Assembly: GCA_017467845.1 (NCBI GenBank)
Contig: JAFUKH010000044.1
Location: forward strand, 1 to 42,976
Reading direction: 5' to 3'
Origin: Lachnospiraceae bacterium
GTDB lineage: Bacteria; Bacillota; Clostridia; Lachnospirales; Lachnospiraceae
DNA: 42,976 nucleotides
The notes below the pieces were generated by a model. That model saw only the letters and a program-made list of their open reading frames with translations, was not told the DNA's origin and did no database searches. The position numbers were made by a program, and so were the translations under genes. This document shows, piece by piece, positions 7,258 through 17,145 of the stretch (the stretch's first letter is position 1; every line of letters starts with the position of its first letter).

Positions 7258-7823
7258 TTATATTGATTGATAATTACGATAGTTTTTCTTATAACCTATA
7301 TCAGCTCATCGGTGAGATTTCTCCGGACATTAGGGTGATTCGAAATGACGAGTTGACGGTAGATGAAATCCGTTTGCTAAAGCCGGACCGAATCATTCTC
7401 TCCCCGGGACCGGGTAGACCGGAGAATGCGGGAGTTATCGTCGAAGTGGCAAGGACTTTGGGAAAGGAAATCCCTACCCTGGGGGTGTGTCTCGGTCATC
7501 AGGCCATCTGTGCAGCCTTTGGAGCGACCGTTACTTATGCGAAGGAGCTGATGCATGGAAAGCAGTCCGAAGTAAGGTTTAATAAGGACTGCCTATTATT
7601 TAAGGATTGTCCGGAGGTATCGACTGTAGCCAGATATCATTCTCTGGCAGCGGACAGCAGTACTATTCCGGAAGAACTAAAAATCACCGCAGTTACCACA
7701 GACGGGGAAGTAATGGCAGTTCAGCACAAGGATTATCCTATTTATGGTGTGCAGTTTCATCCGGAATCCATCATGACACCGGAAGGAAAGAAGATGCTGG
7801 AAAACTTCATTGAATTAAGATAA
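7254..7823 (+). CDS. trpG: Anthranilate synthase glutamine amidotransferase
   Basis: A 189-residue class I glutamine amidotransferase that supplies ammonia to TrpE. The oxyanion motif LSPGPGRPENAG, the nucleophile in LGVCLGHQAI (Cys79) and the His169/Glu171 pair in VQFHPESI form the complete triad. It is a stand-alone glutaminase, not fused to trpD as in enterobacteria. The start codon overlaps the trpE stop (ATGA), which suggests coupled translation of the two subunits. It could also serve para-aminobenzoate synthesis, as in bacilli, since no separate pabA is in view; that is inference. Confidence 0.96.
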   Translation: MIILIDNYDSFSYNLYQLIGEISPDIRVIRNDELTVDEIRLLKPDRIILSPGPGRPENAGVIVEVARTLGKEIPTLGVCLGHQAICAAFGATVTYAKELMHGKQSEVRFNKDCLLFKDCPEVSTVARYHSLAADSSTIPEELKITAVTTDGEVMAVQHKDYPIYGVQFHPESIMTPEGKKMLENFIELR

Positions 7824-7836
7824 AGGAGATTGAATC

Positions 7837-8868
7837 ATGATTAAAGAAGCCATTGTTAAAATTGTTAATAAAGAAGATCTCACCTATACGGAAGCATATA
7901 GCGTAATGAATGAAATTATGAGTGGAGAAACATCACCCACACAGAATGCAGCGTTTCTGGCAGCTCTTTCTACCAAGAGTGCGAGAGCGGAGACTACCGA
8001 TGAGATTGCAGGGTGTGCAGCTGCTATGAGAGACCATGCTACCAAGGTGGAAACCGGTATGGATATCTTTGAAATCGTGGGAACCGGTGGTGATAATGCA
8101 CATAGCTTTAATATCTCCACTACTTCCGCTCTGGTTGCTGCAGCAGGTGGGATGAAAGTTGCAAAGCACGGTAACCGCGCAGCCTCTTCCAAAAGCGGCA
8201 CTGCGGATTGTCTGGAGGCACTTGGCGTGAACATCCATCAGAGTCCGGAGCTTTGCAAAAAGCTTTTAGAGGAAGTGGGAATGTGCTTCTTCTTTGCACA
8301 GAAGTATCATACTTCCATGAAATATGTAGGTGCTATCCGTAAGGAACTGGGCTTCCGTACCGTATTTAATATCTTAGGACCGCTGACCAACCCGGGCAAC
8401 CCTAAGATGCAACTCTTAGGAGTATATGACGAGTATCTGGTGGAGCCACTGGCGCAGGTTCTTATCAATCTGGGCGTAAAGCGGGGAATGGTAGTGTACG
8501 GTCAGGATAAGCTGGATGAAATTTCTATGAGCGCACCTACAACCGTATGTGAGTTCAAGGATGGATGGTTTAAGACCTATACTATTACGCCGGAGAACTT
8601 TGGTTTTGAAAGATGCACCAAGGCGGATTTAGTAGGCGGAACTCCCGAAGAAAATGCGGAGATTACCCGTGCTATTTTAAGAGGAGAAAAGGGGCATAAG
8701 AGAAATGCAGTGCTCTTAAATGCTGGTGCGGCACTTTACATTGGAGGTAAGGCAGAGAGCTTATCAGATGGGGTGAAGCTGGCTGCGGACATTATTGATT
8801 CCGGAAAAGCACTGGAGACGCTGCAGAAATTTATTCAGGTGAGCAACAGCGGGGAGGAAGAAAAATGA
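7837..8868 (+). CDS. trpD: Anthranilate phosphoribosyltransferase
   Basis: A 343-residue enzyme that joins anthranilate to PRPP. The diphosphate-binding glycine motif [17 protein letters not shown] starts near residue 82, followed by the [21 protein letters not shown] block that contacts both substrates, and [14 protein letters not shown] in the C-terminal lobe. Length matches the family. AAAGGAG upstream of the ATG gives a good start, 13 bases after trpG. It overlaps trpC by four bases. Confidence 0.97.
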   Translation: MIKEAIVKIVNKEDLTYTEAYSVMNEIMSGETSPTQNAAFLAALSTKSARAETTDEIAGCAAAMRDHATKVETGMDIFEIVGTGGDNAHSFNISTTSALVAAAGGMKVAKHGNRAASSKSGTADCLEALGVNIHQSPELCKKLLEEVGMCFFFAQKYHTSMKYVGAIRKELGFRTVFNILGPLTNPGNPKMQLLGVYDEYLVEPLAQVLINLGVKRGMVVYGQDKLDEISMSAPTTVCEFKDGWFKTYTITPENFGFERCTKADLVGGTPEENAEITRAILRGEKGHKRNAVLLNAGAALYIGGKAESLSDGVKLAADIIDSGKALETLQKFIQVSNSGEEEK

Positions 8869-9650
8869 CCATACTTGACCAGCTTGCAGACTATGCAAGA
8901 GAGCGTACAGAGCAGGCAAAGAAAAATATGCCTCTTACAGAGATAAAGAAACTGGCGTATCAGCTGCCAAAGGGAAACTTTGCTTTTGAAAAAGCGCTGC
9001 AAAAGCCGGGAATCTCTTTTATCTGCGAGTGCAAGAAGGCTTCTCCGTCGAAGGGACTGATTGCGCCGAATTTCCCATATCTGCAGATTGCAAAAGAATA
9101 TGAGGCTGCCGGAGCAGATTGCATCTCCGTACTTACAGAGCCCAAATGGTTTTTGGGCAGTGATGAATATCTGAGGGAAATCACAGACGTGGTATCTATT
9201 CCCTGCATCCGCAAGGATTTTACGGTGGATGAATATATGATATACGAAGCAAAGCTTCTGGGCGCACAGGCAGTGCTGCTGATTTGCTCCATCCTTTCCG
9301 CAGAGCAGATTCGGGAGTACATGGGAATCTGTGATGAACTGGGAATGTCCGCGCTGGTAGAGGCTCATGACGAAGAGGAGATACAATCCGCCGTAAAAGC
9401 CGGAGCAAGAATCATCGGAGTGAATAACCGAAACCTGAAGGATTTCACCGTGGATACTCAGAACAGCCGCCGTATGAGAGCGCTGGTGCCCAGGGACATT
9501 CTTTTTGTGGCAGAGAGTGGTGTACAGACTGCTCAGGATATTCAGCTTCTACGAGAAAATGGCGTGGATGCGGTGCTTATCGGCGAGACCTTGATGAGAG
9601 CCGCGGATAAGAAGGCAAAGCTGGCAGAGCTGAAAGGAAGCGCAGAATAA
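8865..9650 (+). CDS. trpC: Indole-3-glycerol-phosphate synthase
   Basis: A 261-residue TIM barrel that closes the indole ring of 1-(2-carboxyphenylamino)-1-deoxyribulose 5-phosphate. The signature [17 protein letters not shown] (near residue 47) has the catalytic Lys, followed by [41 protein letters not shown] and FVAESGVQ. It is monofunctional; TrpF is a separate gene next door. The start overlaps the trpD stop by four bases. Confidence 0.97.
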   Translation: MTILDQLADYARERTEQAKKNMPLTEIKKLAYQLPKGNFAFEKALQKPGISFICECKKASPSKGLIAPNFPYLQIAKEYEAAGADCISVLTEPKWFLGSDEYLREITDVVSIPCIRKDFTVDEYMIYEAKLLGAQAVLLICSILSAEQIREYMGICDELGMSALVEAHDEEEIQSAVKAGARIIGVNNRNLKDFTVDTQNSRRMRALVPRDILFVAESGVQTAQDIQLLRENGVDAVLIGETLMRAADKKAKLAELKGSAE

Positions 9651-9693
9651 AGTAAATGTCAGGCAAGCCAAGATAAAAGTGAGGAGGGAAAGT

Positions 9694-10314
9694 ATGACCC
9701 GGATTAAGCTATGCGGACTGCGGAGACCGGAAGATATATCCTATGTGAATGGGTTGCTCCCGGAGTACATCGGATTTGTCTTTGCTCCAAAAAGTAAGAG
9801 ATATGTGACATCTATGGAGGCTGAGAAGCTAAGAAAGCAGTTGGATAAACGCATTACTCCTGTGGGAGTATTCGTGGACGAAGAGCCGGAAGTGATTACA
9901 GATTTGTTGGAGAGGCGCATCATTGAGGTAGCCCAGCTCCATGGAAATGAGGATGAAGAGTATATAAAAAGGCTTCGGACATATACGAACAGCCCGATAA
10001 TCAAGGCGTTCCATATACAAAATGGTGAGGATGTTCGATTTGCAAATAGTTCCTTCGCAGACTATGTACTTTTGGATTCCGGTGGTGGCAGTGGAGAGAC
10101 CTTTGACTGGTCACTTTTACAGGAAGTTAAGAGACCCTATTTTCTGGCAGGAGGACTTACACCGGAAAATGTGGGTTGGGCAATAGCACTGCTTCGTCCT
10201 TACGGTGTGGATGCCAGCTCCTCTTTGGAAAGGGATGGCTATAAGGATAAAGAAAAGATGACTGCTTTTGTGAAAGCTGTCAGAGGGAAAATAGAAAGGA
10301 ATGATAGGTTATGA
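9694..10314 (+). CDS. trpF: Phosphoribosylanthranilate isomerase
   Basis: A 206-residue TIM barrel performing the Amadori rearrangement of phosphoribosylanthranilate. [12 protein letters not shown] at the start holds the catalytic Cys; [12 protein letters not shown] and [16 protein letters not shown] hold the general acid Asp and the phosphate loop, and [11 protein letters not shown] and VDASSSLE follow. The canonical VDVSSGVE wording is changed to VDASSSLE, a mild variation. ATG 9694 is chosen because GAGGAGGG lies just upstream (9681-9688); a GTG 15 bases earlier would have the ribosome site inside the gene. The stop overlaps trpB by four bases. Confidence 0.94.
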   Translation: MTRIKLCGLRRPEDISYVNGLLPEYIGFVFAPKSKRYVTSMEAEKLRKQLDKRITPVGVFVDEEPEVITDLLERRIIEVAQLHGNEDEEYIKRLRTYTNSPIIKAFHIQNGEDVRFANSSFADYVLLDSGGGSGETFDWSLLQEVKRPYFLAGGLTPENVGWAIALLRPYGVDASSSLERDGYKDKEKMTAFVKAVRGKIERNDRL

Positions 10315-11501
10315 CGAATGCAAATGGAAGATTCGGTGTGCACGGTGGACAGTATATTCCGGAGACATTGATGAATGCGGTAATAGAGTTGGAAAAAGCT
10401 TATAATCATTATAAAAATGATCCTGAGTTTAACCGGGAATTAACGGAGCTTTTGGATGCGTATGCGGGAAGACCTTCCCGATTGTATTATGCAGAGAAGA
10501 TGACCAAGACTCTTGGGGGAGCAAAAATCTATTTAAAACGAGAGGATTTAAATCATACCGGTTCCCACAAGATAAACAATGTACTTGGTCAGGCACTGCT
10601 GGCTAAAAAGATGGGAAAGACCAGACTGATTGCAGAGACCGGTGCGGGGCAGCATGGGGTTGCAACCGCAACGGCAGCGGCACTGATGGATATGGAGTGC
10701 GTGGTATTTATGGGGGAGGAAGATACCAAGCGTCAGGCACTGAATGTATACCGTATGAAGCTTTTGGGAGCAGAGGTAATTCCGGTAACCTCCGGAACCG
10801 CTACCTTAAAGGATGCGGTATCTGAGGCAATGCGTGAGTGGACCTCCCGAATTGACGATACCCACTATTGCCTGGGTTCCGTTATGGGACCGCACCCCTT
10901 CCCTACAATCGTTCGCGATTTCCAGGCGGTGATCTCTCGGGAAATCAAGGCGCAGATTCTGGAGAAGGAGCATCGCCTGCCGGATGCAGTAATCGCCTGC
11001 GTGGGTGGTGGTTCCAATGCTATCGGAAGCTTTTATCATTTTATTGAGGATGAAGGAGTACGTTTGATAGGTTGCGAGGCCGCTGGCAGAGGTATTGATA
11101 CCTTCGAAACAGCAGCAACAATTAATACGGGAAAATTAGGGATTTTTCATGGAATGAAGTCCTATTTTTGCCAAGATAAGTACGGTCAGATTGCACCGGT
11201 TTACTCTATTTCTGCAGGGCTTGACTATCCGGGAATCGGACCGGAGCATGCCAATCTTCATGATATGGGTAGAGCAGAATATGTACCAGTAACAGATGCA
11301 GAAGCTGTGTGTGCCTTTGAATTCTTATCCAAGATGGAGGGAATCATTCCAGCAATCGAGTCTGCCCATGCAGTGGCTCATGCAATGAAGATCGCTCCTA
11401 CCATGAACAAGGATCAGATTATCGTTATTACAATCTCCGGAAGAGGAGATAAGGATTGTGCAGCAATTGCGCGCTATAGAGGGGAGGATATTTATGAGTA
11501 A
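10311..11501 (+). CDS. trpB: Tryptophan synthase beta chain
   Basis: A 396-residue PLP enzyme that condenses indole with serine. The N-terminal [14 protein letters not shown], the PLP Lys87 in [43 protein letters not shown] and the phosphate-binding [10 protein letters not shown] are all as in the classical TrpB1 type that works with TrpA. Length is normal. It overlaps trpF by four bases and trpA by eight, consistent with coupled production of the alpha-beta complex. Confidence 0.97.
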   Translation: MTNANGRFGVHGGQYIPETLMNAVIELEKAYNHYKNDPEFNRELTELLDAYAGRPSRLYYAEKMTKTLGGAKIYLKREDLNHTGSHKINNVLGQALLAKKMGKTRLIAETGAGQHGVATATAAALMDMECVVFMGEEDTKRQALNVYRMKLLGAEVIPVTSGTATLKDAVSEAMREWTSRIDDTHYCLGSVMGPHPFPTIVRDFQAVISREIKAQILEKEHRLPDAVIACVGGGSNAIGSFYHFIEDEGVRLIGCEAAGRGIDTFETAATINTGKLGIFHGMKSYFCQDKYGQIAPVYSISAGLDYPGIGPEHANLHDMGRAEYVPVTDAEAVCAFEFLSKMEGIIPAIESAHAVAHAMKIAPTMNKDQIIVITISGRGDKDCAAIARYRGEDIYE

Positions 11502-12264
11502 CATAAAATCTGCTTTTGCAAAGGGAAAAGCGTTTATACCATTCATTACCTGTGGTGATCCGGATTTGGAAACTACGGGTAAGCTGGTGCGGGCAGCAGT
11601 AGATAGTGGTGCGGACTTAATTGAACTGGGAATTCCCTTTTCAGATCCCACCGCAGAGGGACCGGTGATACAGGGAGCAAATATTCGGGCTCTTAAGGGG
11701 GGAGTTACTACAGATAAGATTTTTGATTTTGTAAGAGTGTTACGTGAGGATGTAAAGATTCCGCTTGTATTTATGACTTATGCAAATGTGGTGTTCTCTT
11801 ATGGCGCAGAGGCTTTCATCTCCACATGCAGAGGAATTGGTATCGATGGGATTATCTTACCGGATTTGCCCTTTGAGGAAAAAGAAGAATTCGAGCCACT
11901 GTGTCAGAAATATGATGTGGATTTGATTTCCTTGATTGCGCCTACATCCAAGGAACGTATTGCTATGATTGCGAGGGAAGCTAAGGGCTTTTTATACATC
12001 GTATCCAGTCTGGGCGTAACCGGTGCCAGAAGCGAGATTACCACGGATTTATCTTCTATTATCAAGGTGGTGCGTAAGAATACTGATATTCCATGTGCCA
12101 TCGGGTTTGGAATATCTACACCGGAGCAGGCACGAAAGATGGTCGGTATTGCGGATGGAGTTATCGTGGGCTCAGCCATTATCAAGCTGATGGCTGAGTA
12201 CGGAACAGATGCTTCTGAGCCGGTGGGTGAATATGTGAAACGCATGAAAAATGCCATAAAGTAA
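11494..12264 (+). CDS. trpA: Tryptophan synthase alpha chain
   Basis: A 256-residue TIM barrel that cleaves indole-3-glycerol phosphate and channels indole to TrpB. Motifs are [44 protein letters not shown] and [12 protein letters not shown]. The catalytic Glu is residue 44; the position of E. coli Asp60 is Glu55 here (DPTAEGP), a substitution I recall as common in clostridial TrpA. ATG 11494 has GGGGAGG upstream at 11480-11486, so the longer in-frame start inside trpB is rejected. It is the last gene of the operon. Confidence 0.96.
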   Translation: MSNIKSAFAKGKAFIPFITCGDPDLETTGKLVRAAVDSGADLIELGIPFSDPTAEGPVIQGANIRALKGGVTTDKIFDFVRVLREDVKIPLVFMTYANVVFSYGAEAFISTCRGIGIDGIILPDLPFEEKEEFEPLCQKYDVDLISLIAPTSKERIAMIAREAKGFLYIVSSLGVTGARSEITTDLSSIIKVVRKNTDIPCAIGFGISTPEQARKMVGIADGVIVGSAIIKLMAEYGTDASEPVGEYVKRMKNAIK

Positions 12265-12304
12265 CCATGTAGAACCTTTATTTGAATACAACAGTTTACG
12301 AAAG

Positions 12305-12349
12305 GGAATCATAAAATTTTAACATCATATATTAAATTTTTATGATTCC
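12305..12349 (+). terminator. AT-rich hairpin after trpA
   Basis: GGAATCATAAAA at 12305-12316 pairs with TTTTATGATTCC at 12338-12349, and the stem extends inward through AT pairs. It could end the trp transcript, but no T-run follows the stem. It lies just upstream of the glgP -35 box, so it might instead be a protein-binding palindrome. The rest of the 301-base gap between trpA and glgP is covered by the promoter, operator and hairpin entries that follow. Confidence 0.45.
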
Positions 12350-12359
12350 TATTTAGGTG

Positions 12360-12388
12360 TTGACATTTGCAGAAAATGGTAGTAATAT
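12360..12388 (+). promoter_or_regulatory. Strong sigma-A promoter of glgP
   Basis: TTGACA (12360-12365), 17 bases, then TAATAT (12383-12388): a perfect -35, a near-perfect -10 and ideal spacing. The transcript would begin near 12395, giving a leader of about 170 bases before the glgP ATG. Confidence 0.8.
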
Positions 12389-12397
12389 CTATTTAAA

Positions 12398-12409
12398 GAA
12401 AACGTTTTC
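12398..12409 (+). promoter_or_regulatory. LacI-family operator-like palindrome at the glgP start site
   Basis: GAAAACGTTTTC is a perfect 12-base palindrome with the central CG typical of LacI/GalR-family and CcpA (cre) sites. It lies 10 bases after the -10 box, overlapping or just after the expected transcript start, where bound repressor would block initiation. A second half-like word, AGCGTTTTC, follows a few bases downstream. A MalR-like or CcpA-like regulator is the natural candidate; none is encoded nearby. Confidence 0.6.
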
Positions 12410-12453
12410 CTTAGCGTTTTCTCAGTAGTTTGGAACTTGAACAGTAAAGTGAG

Positions 12454-12533
12454 AAGGAGCAGTCATAGTACCTTATAAAAAGGTGACTTGCCACTGCATC
12501 GGAACCTTTTATAAGGTACTATGACTGCTCCTT
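12454..12533 (+). repeat. Long inverted repeat in the glgP leader
   Basis: The left arm (12454-12484) starts AAGGAGCAGTCATAGTACC and the right arm (12503-12533) ends GGTACTATGACTGCTCCTT. Twenty-seven consecutive bases pair perfectly, then a single bulge, around an 18-base loop. It lies inside the transcribed leader, about 30 bases before the ATG. There is no T-run after it, so it is not an ordinary terminator; no flanking target duplication is visible either. It could stabilise the mRNA, be an RNase III site, or be an old fold-back element. Confidence 0.8.
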
Positions 12534-12565
12534 CGGAAATTAGTAAGAAAGAAGAGAGGTTCATT

Positions 12566-14830
12566 ATGAAAGAAAGATTAGCTTTAGAAATCAAAAACTT
12601 GTACGGAAAAGAAATTGAAAACTGCACCAACGAAGAGATTTACTATGCTCTGTTAAATGCCAGCAAGGCACTTCTTGATGAGAAGCCTGTAATCGAAGGC
12701 GAGAAGAAGGTGTATTACATCTCCGCTGAGTTCCTTATCGGAAAGCTGATGAGCAACAATCTTATCAATTTAGGTGTATATGATGAAGTTGCAGAGTTCC
12801 TTGCTTCTAAGGGTAAGAGCCTTGCAGAGGTAGAAGAGGTTGAGCCGGAACCATCTCTTGGTAACGGTGGTCTTGGTCGTCTTGCTGCATGTTTCCTTGA
12901 CTCTATTGCAAGTCTTGGACTTCCTGGCGACGGTATCGGACTTAATTATCACTTTGGTTTGTTTAAGCAGGTATTCGAGAATAAATTACAGACTGCTGAG
13001 AAGAATGAATGGATTGAGAAGCAGTCTTGGCTTACTAAGACTGATGTAACCTATGATATCGCATTCGGCGACAGAGTGGTTAAGAGCCGCCTTTACGATA
13101 TTGATGTAGTTGGTTATGAGCAGGGTAAGAACAAGCTTCATTTATTTGATATTGAGACCATTGATGAGTCTTTAGTAGAAGATGGTATCAGCTTCGATAA
13201 GGAAAAAATCGAAAAGAACTTAACTCTGTTCTTATATCCGGATGATTCTGATGAAGCAGGTAACTTACTTCGTATCTATCAGCAGTACTTCATGGTAGCA
13301 AGTGGTGCCAGATTAATCTTAGATGAGATGAAGGCTAAGGGTCAGGATTTACACAAGATGAATGAGTATGTAACCATTCAGATTAATGATACTCATCCTA
13401 CCATGGTAATCCCTGAGTTAATCCGTATCCTTACCAAGGAAGAAGGATTTAGCACCGAGGAGGCAGTAAGTGTAGTAAGTAAGACCTGTGCTTATACCAA
13501 TCATACCATCCTTGCAGAAGCACTTGAGAAGTGGCCTCTTGCATACCTTGAGAAGGTAGTTCCACAGCTTGTACCGATTATCAAGGATTTAGACAGACGT
13601 ATTAAGAAGGCTTATCCGGATCCAAAGGTACAGATTATCGATGAGACTAACCGTGTGCATATGGCTCACATTGATATCCATTTCGGATACTCTGTAAATG
13701 GTGTCGCTGCTATTCATACTGAGATTTTAAAGGATACCGAGCTGAATCATTTCTACAAGCTCTATCCTAACAAGTTCAATAATAAGACCAATGGTATCAC
13801 CTTCCGTCGTTGGTTATTATCCTGCAATAAGGAATTAACCGCACTTTTACAGGAGAAGATTGGTGCAGGCTTTAAGAAGGATGCAGCAGAGCTTGAGAAG
13901 CTTCTTGCATTCAAGGATGACGAAGCTACTTTAGATGCTATTGCAGCAATTAAGAAGGGTAAGAAGGAAGCTCTAGCAGCACACATTGCTAAGGCAGAGG
14001 GTGTAGAGCTTGATCCGAACTCTGTTTATGATATTCAGATTAAGAGACTTCATGAGTACAAGCGTCAGCAGATGAACGCTCTTTACATCATCCACAAGTA
14101 TTTGGAGATTAAGGGTGGAAAGAAGCCGGCTACACCAATCAGCTTCATCTTTGGTGCAAAGGCAGCTCCTGCCTACGTAATTGCACAGGATATTATTCAC
14201 TTACTTCTTGTATTACAGGAAATCGTAAATAATGACCCTGAGGTTTCTCCATATATGAAGGTAGTTATGGTAGAGAACTACAACGTAAGCTATGCTGAGA
14301 AGTTAATCCCTGCATGTGACATCTCAGAGCAGATTTCTCTTGCAAGTAAGGAAGCTTCCGGTACCGGTAACATGAAGTTTATGTTAAACGGTGCAGTAAC
14401 TTTAGGTACCAGTGATGGTGCAAATGTAGAAATTCATGGATTAGTTGGTGATAAAAATATTTACATTTTCGGTGAAAAGTCCGATACTGTAATTAAGCAT
14501 TATGAGAAGGCTGACTATGTTTCTAAGGACTTCTATGAGAAGAGTCCTGTAATTAAGGAAGCAGTGGACTTCATCGTAAGCAAGCAGGCACTGGCTGTTG
14601 GACAGAAGGAGAACTTAGAGCGTCTTTACAATGAGCTCCTGAACAAAGACTGGTTCATGACCTTACTTGATTTAGAGGATTATATCAAGGTGAAGGATCA
14701 GGCATTTGCGGATTATAAGGATCAGGCAAAGTGGAAGAGAATGAGCCTTGTAAATATTGCGAAGGCAGGCTTCTTCTCATCTGACAGAACCATTGCTGAG
14801 TACAACGACGATATTTGGAAGCTTAGATAA
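12566..14830 (+). CDS. glgP: Glycogen/alpha-glucan phosphorylase
   Basis: A 754-residue GT35 enzyme that releases glucose 1-phosphate from glycogen or maltodextrin. [71 protein letters not shown] and [20 protein letters not shown] (PLP Lys604) are in family order. It is somewhat shorter than the 800-840 residues of E. coli or muscle enzymes, as in other clostridial versions. ATG 12566 follows AGAAGAGAGG; an upstream in-frame ATG lies inside the leader hairpin and is rejected. It is followed after 16 bases by malQ, together forming an alpha-glucan degradation unit under the promoter at 12360. Confidence 0.96.
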   Translation: MKERLALEIKNLYGKEIENCTNEEIYYALLNASKALLDEKPVIEGEKKVYYISAEFLIGKLMSNNLINLGVYDEVAEFLASKGKSLAEVEEVEPEPSLGNGGLGRLAACFLDSIASLGLPGDGIGLNYHFGLFKQVFENKLQTAEKNEWIEKQSWLTKTDVTYDIAFGDRVVKSRLYDIDVVGYEQGKNKLHLFDIETIDESLVEDGISFDKEKIEKNLTLFLYPDDSDEAGNLLRIYQQYFMVASGARLILDEMKAKGQDLHKMNEYVTIQINDTHPTMVIPELIRILTKEEGFSTEEAVSVVSKTCAYTNHTILAEALEKWPLAYLEKVVPQLVPIIKDLDRRIKKAYPDPKVQIIDETNRVHMAHIDIHFGYSVNGVAAIHTEILKDTELNHFYKLYPNKFNNKTNGITFRRWLLSCNKELTALLQEKIGAGFKKDAAELEKLLAFKDDEATLDAIAAIKKGKKEALAAHIAKAEGVELDPNSVYDIQIKRLHEYKRQQMNALYIIHKYLEIKGGKKPATPISFIFGAKAAPAYVIAQDIIHLLLVLQEIVNNDPEVSPYMKVVMVENYNVSYAEKLIPACDISEQISLASKEASGTGNMKFMLNGAVTLGTSDGANVEIHGLVGDKNIYIFGEKSDTVIKHYEKADYVSKDFYEKSPVIKEAVDFIVSKQALAVGQKENLERLYNELLNKDWFMTLLDLEDYIKVKDQAFADYKDQAKWKRMSLVNIAKAGFFSSDRTIAEYNDDIWKLR

Positions 14831-14846
14831 GCAAAAGGGGTAACGC

Positions 14847-16331
14847 ATGAGACGAAGTGGTATTTTGCTTCCCGTTTCCAGTATTCCTTCAGAGTATGGA
14901 ATCGGAACTTTTGGAAAAAAGGCATATGAGTTTGTGGACTTTTTAAAGGCATCAGGGCAGAAGCTGTGGCAGATTCTGCCCCTGGGCCAGACCGGTTATG
15001 GTGATTCTCCATACCAGTCATTTTCTACTTTCGCAGGAAATCCATATTTCATTGATTTAGAGGAATTAATTGAAGAGGGGCTACTGACTAAGGAAGAGTG
15101 TGACAGTTATGATTTCGGAACCAATCCGGAATATGTAGATTATGAGAAGGTATACTTAAGCCGTTATAAGGTACTTCGCAAGGCCTATGATCGCGCTCTT
15201 GCAAAGGGGCTTGAGAGAGAGAAGTCATATCTGAAGTTTGAAAGTAAGAATGAGTACTGGTTACAGGATTATGCTCTGTATATGGCGGTGAAAGATTCCT
15301 TTGGCAGCGTGTGCTGGATAGAGTGGGATGAGGATATCCGCTTAAGAAAGCGGTCAGCAATCAAGGAATATACCGAGAAGCTGGCAGATGAAATCGGCTT
15401 CTATAAGTTCCAGCAGTACATGTTTGCAAAGCAGTGGAAGGCACTAAAGGAGTATGCTAATGAGCAGGGCGTACTGATTGTAGGTGATATTCCTATCTAT
15501 GTGGCATTTGATAGTGCAGATACTTGGGGAAGTCCGGAGCTTTTCCAGTTGGACGAAGAAAATCTTCCAATTGGTGTGGCAGGATGTCCGCCGGATGCTT
15601 TCAGTGAGACAGGACAGCTTTGGGGTAATCCGTTATATGCCTGGGATTATCATGAGAAGACAGATTTTGACTGGTGGATGAAGCGTATTGCATACTGCTA
15701 CGAGCTGTATGATATTGTGCGTATTGACCATTTCAGAGGCTTTGATGAGTATTGGTTTGTTCCTTATGGTGATGAGACCGCAGTGAACGGTCATTGGACC
15801 AAGGGACCGGGATATAAGCTCTTTGAGACCATGAAGAGAAAACTTGGTGATAAGGCTGTAATTGCAGAAGATTTAGGATTCCTTACTGATTCAGTAATCG
15901 AGCTTGTTGAAAAATGTGGATTCCCGGGAATGAAGATTCTGGAGTTTGCCTTCGGAACTGATGCAACCAACGAGTATTTACCACATAATTATAAGTCAAA
16001 CTGCATCGTATATACCGGAACCCACGATAATGAAACCATAATGGGATGGTATGAGAGTGTAGATGAGCAGGATCGTACTTATGCAGATGAATATCTGGGC
16101 ATTAAGGATGGCGATGAGGTGAACATGAAGTTTATCGCATCCGCATTCTCCTCAGTTGCAGAGACCGTTGTAATCCCTATGCAGGACTATTTGGGACTGG
16201 GCAACGAGGCTCGTATCAATACTCCGTCTACCTTAGGTGGCAATTGGGAGTGGCGTATGAAGGACGGTGCGCTGACCGGCAAGCTGGCTGCAACAATATA
16301 TAAAATGACAAAAAATTACGGAAGACTTTAG
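14847..16331 (+). CDS. malQ: 4-alpha-glucanotransferase (amylomaltase)
   Basis: A 494-residue GH77 enzyme that disproportionates maltooligosaccharides, giving longer chains for the phosphorylase and free glucose. It starts RRSGILLPVSSIPSEYGIGTFG and has WQILPLGQTGYGDSPYQSFS, GDIPIYVAFDSADTW, the nucleophile region VRIDHFRGFDEYW, the acid AEDLGFLTDSV and GTHDNETIMGWY. Length and motifs are complete. It has no signal peptide, so it works in the cytoplasm with glgP, 16 bases upstream. Its last codons form one side of the terminator hairpin. Confidence 0.96.
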   Translation: MRRSGILLPVSSIPSEYGIGTFGKKAYEFVDFLKASGQKLWQILPLGQTGYGDSPYQSFSTFAGNPYFIDLEELIEEGLLTKEECDSYDFGTNPEYVDYEKVYLSRYKVLRKAYDRALAKGLEREKSYLKFESKNEYWLQDYALYMAVKDSFGSVCWIEWDEDIRLRKRSAIKEYTEKLADEIGFYKFQQYMFAKQWKALKEYANEQGVLIVGDIPIYVAFDSADTWGSPELFQLDEENLPIGVAGCPPDAFSETGQLWGNPLYAWDYHEKTDFDWWMKRIAYCYELYDIVRIDHFRGFDEYWFVPYGDETAVNGHWTKGPGYKLFETMKRKLGDKAVIAEDLGFLTDSVIELVEKCGFPGMKILEFAFGTDATNEYLPHNYKSNCIVYTGTHDNETIMGWYESVDEQDRTYADEYLGIKDGDEVNMKFIASAFSSVAETVVIPMQDYLGLGNEARINTPSTLGGNWEWRMKDGALTGKLAATIYKMTKNYGRL

Positions 16332-16345
16332 GGTCTTCCGTTTTT
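16319..16345. terminator. Terminator overlapping the malQ stop codon
   Basis: CGGAAGAC (16319-16326) pairs with GTCTTCCG (16333-16340) and TTTTT follows. The malQ TAG (16329-16331) sits in the loop. On the other strand the stem is followed by TAATTTTTT, so it can also end the convergent CYTH gene: a compact bidirectional terminator. Confidence 0.85.
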
Positions 16346-16360
16346 CATGGCTCTGAACAA

Positions 16361-16855
16361 TCACTCAAATTGTTTCACAGAAAGCGTGGAGTTATGATAC
16401 TCCTTTTCGTAGGTTACGTCCTTATCGAACCAATCAGGGGGGATAAAGCCCTCTGCGGAATCTGTGCTACCGAACTCAACTTCCGCCATAACGAGAGGGG
16501 CGAAGGGTGGGTCAAATACATCCAGCTCAATCGTCAGGGTATAATCTTCCGGAGGTGCAGGGAACCCTTTTTCAAACTGGGGATTTTTTAATGGTATCAG
16601 ATATCTTTTCTTGGAAATCAAATTTCCGTCAATCTTTTCACGAAGGTGATAGTAGGCTTCTTTGGTAAGTGCCAGATTGTATTCTTCTCTTGCCATCATG
16701 CCCTTTCCCTTATAGGTGAGAATATAGGTCTCATCCTGCTTACGAATACGTACCACCGGATTGATGTTTAGGTAGCCCTGCTCGATATGGTGGCAGGGAT
16801 ACTGCTCCAGATTTTCCGGAAGGCTCTTTAAAGTAAATTTACGTTCAATTTCCAT
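16361..16855 (-). CDS. CYTH domain protein (triphosphate-binding tunnel fold)
   Basis: A 164-residue protein with the defining N-terminal EIERKF, then VRIRKQDETYILTYKGKG, where alternating basic residues line the tunnel that binds triphosphate, and ELDVFDPP with VMAEVEF (acidic metal-binding positions). CYTH proteins include class IV adenylate cyclases, thiamine triphosphatases and inorganic tripolyphosphatases; in bacteria of this kind tripolyphosphatase is the likeliest, but it cannot be fixed from sequence. It is the only gene on the minus strand here, converging on malQ with a shared terminator. The ribosome site is weak (GCAAAGAAA). Confidence 0.87.
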   Translation of the reverse strand: MEIERKFTLKSLPENLEQYPCHHIEQGYLNINPVVRIRKQDETYILTYKGKGMMAREEYNLALTKEAYYHLREKIDGNLISKKRYLIPLKNPQFEKGFPAPPEDYTLTIELDVFDPPFAPLVMAEVEFGSTDSAEGFIPPDWFDKDVTYEKEYHNSTLSVKQFE

Positions 16856-16883
16856 TTTCTTTGCTCATTTCTATGTATTTTAT

Positions 16884-16907
16884 AGTTCGGTCATGCATGA
16901 CTGAACT
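16884..16907. repeat. Palindrome upstream of the CYTH gene
   Basis: AGTTCGGTCA-TGCA-TGACTGAACT folds into a 10-pair hairpin with one G-T pair. On the minus strand it is directly upstream of TATAAA, in the position of the -10 box for the CYTH gene, so it could be an operator within that promoter. No good -35 box is visible, and this reading is tentative. Confidence 0.4.
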
Positions 16908-16966
16908 GTTATATTCAGTATATCTCAAAACCAGGTAGAAAAAAAGTAAAACATTTGATATTATTA

Positions 16967-17116
16967 AAATATTCAGAGCCATGCAGATTTATGGAAGCAG
17001 ACTATGCGAGCTTGCACGCAAAGGTCTGTTTTTATAAATCTATATGGCGAGAAGCCATTCATGAGCAAAAGGAAAGCCATGTAAGGGCGGTTTTGCGAAT
17101 GTGGCTCTGAATATTT
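16967..17116. repeat. Fold-back element with 15-bp perfect inverted ends
   Basis: AAATATTCAGAGCCA (16967-16981) and TGGCTCTGAATATTT (17102-17116) are exact reverse complements. Inside, GCCATGCAGATTTAT near 16979 pairs imperfectly with ATAAATCTATATGGC near 17046, enclosing CAGAC/GTCTG and a TGCGAGCTTGCACGCA core; a second hairpin GCAAAA/TTTTGC follows. There is no ORF of size. It resembles the MITE-like elements at 3446 and 23289 in build, with a possible short AATATT target duplication that merges with the inverted ends. It fills most of the gap before the DJ-1 gene. Confidence 0.65.
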
Positions 17117-17145
17117 GTAAAAATATGTTTCAGGAGGACGTTTTT

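Noticed and set aside
12521-12565. Upstream in-frame start of glgP
   Set aside because: It lies in the right arm of the leader hairpin with no ribosome site; ATG 12566 has AGAGAGG and a normal N-terminus.
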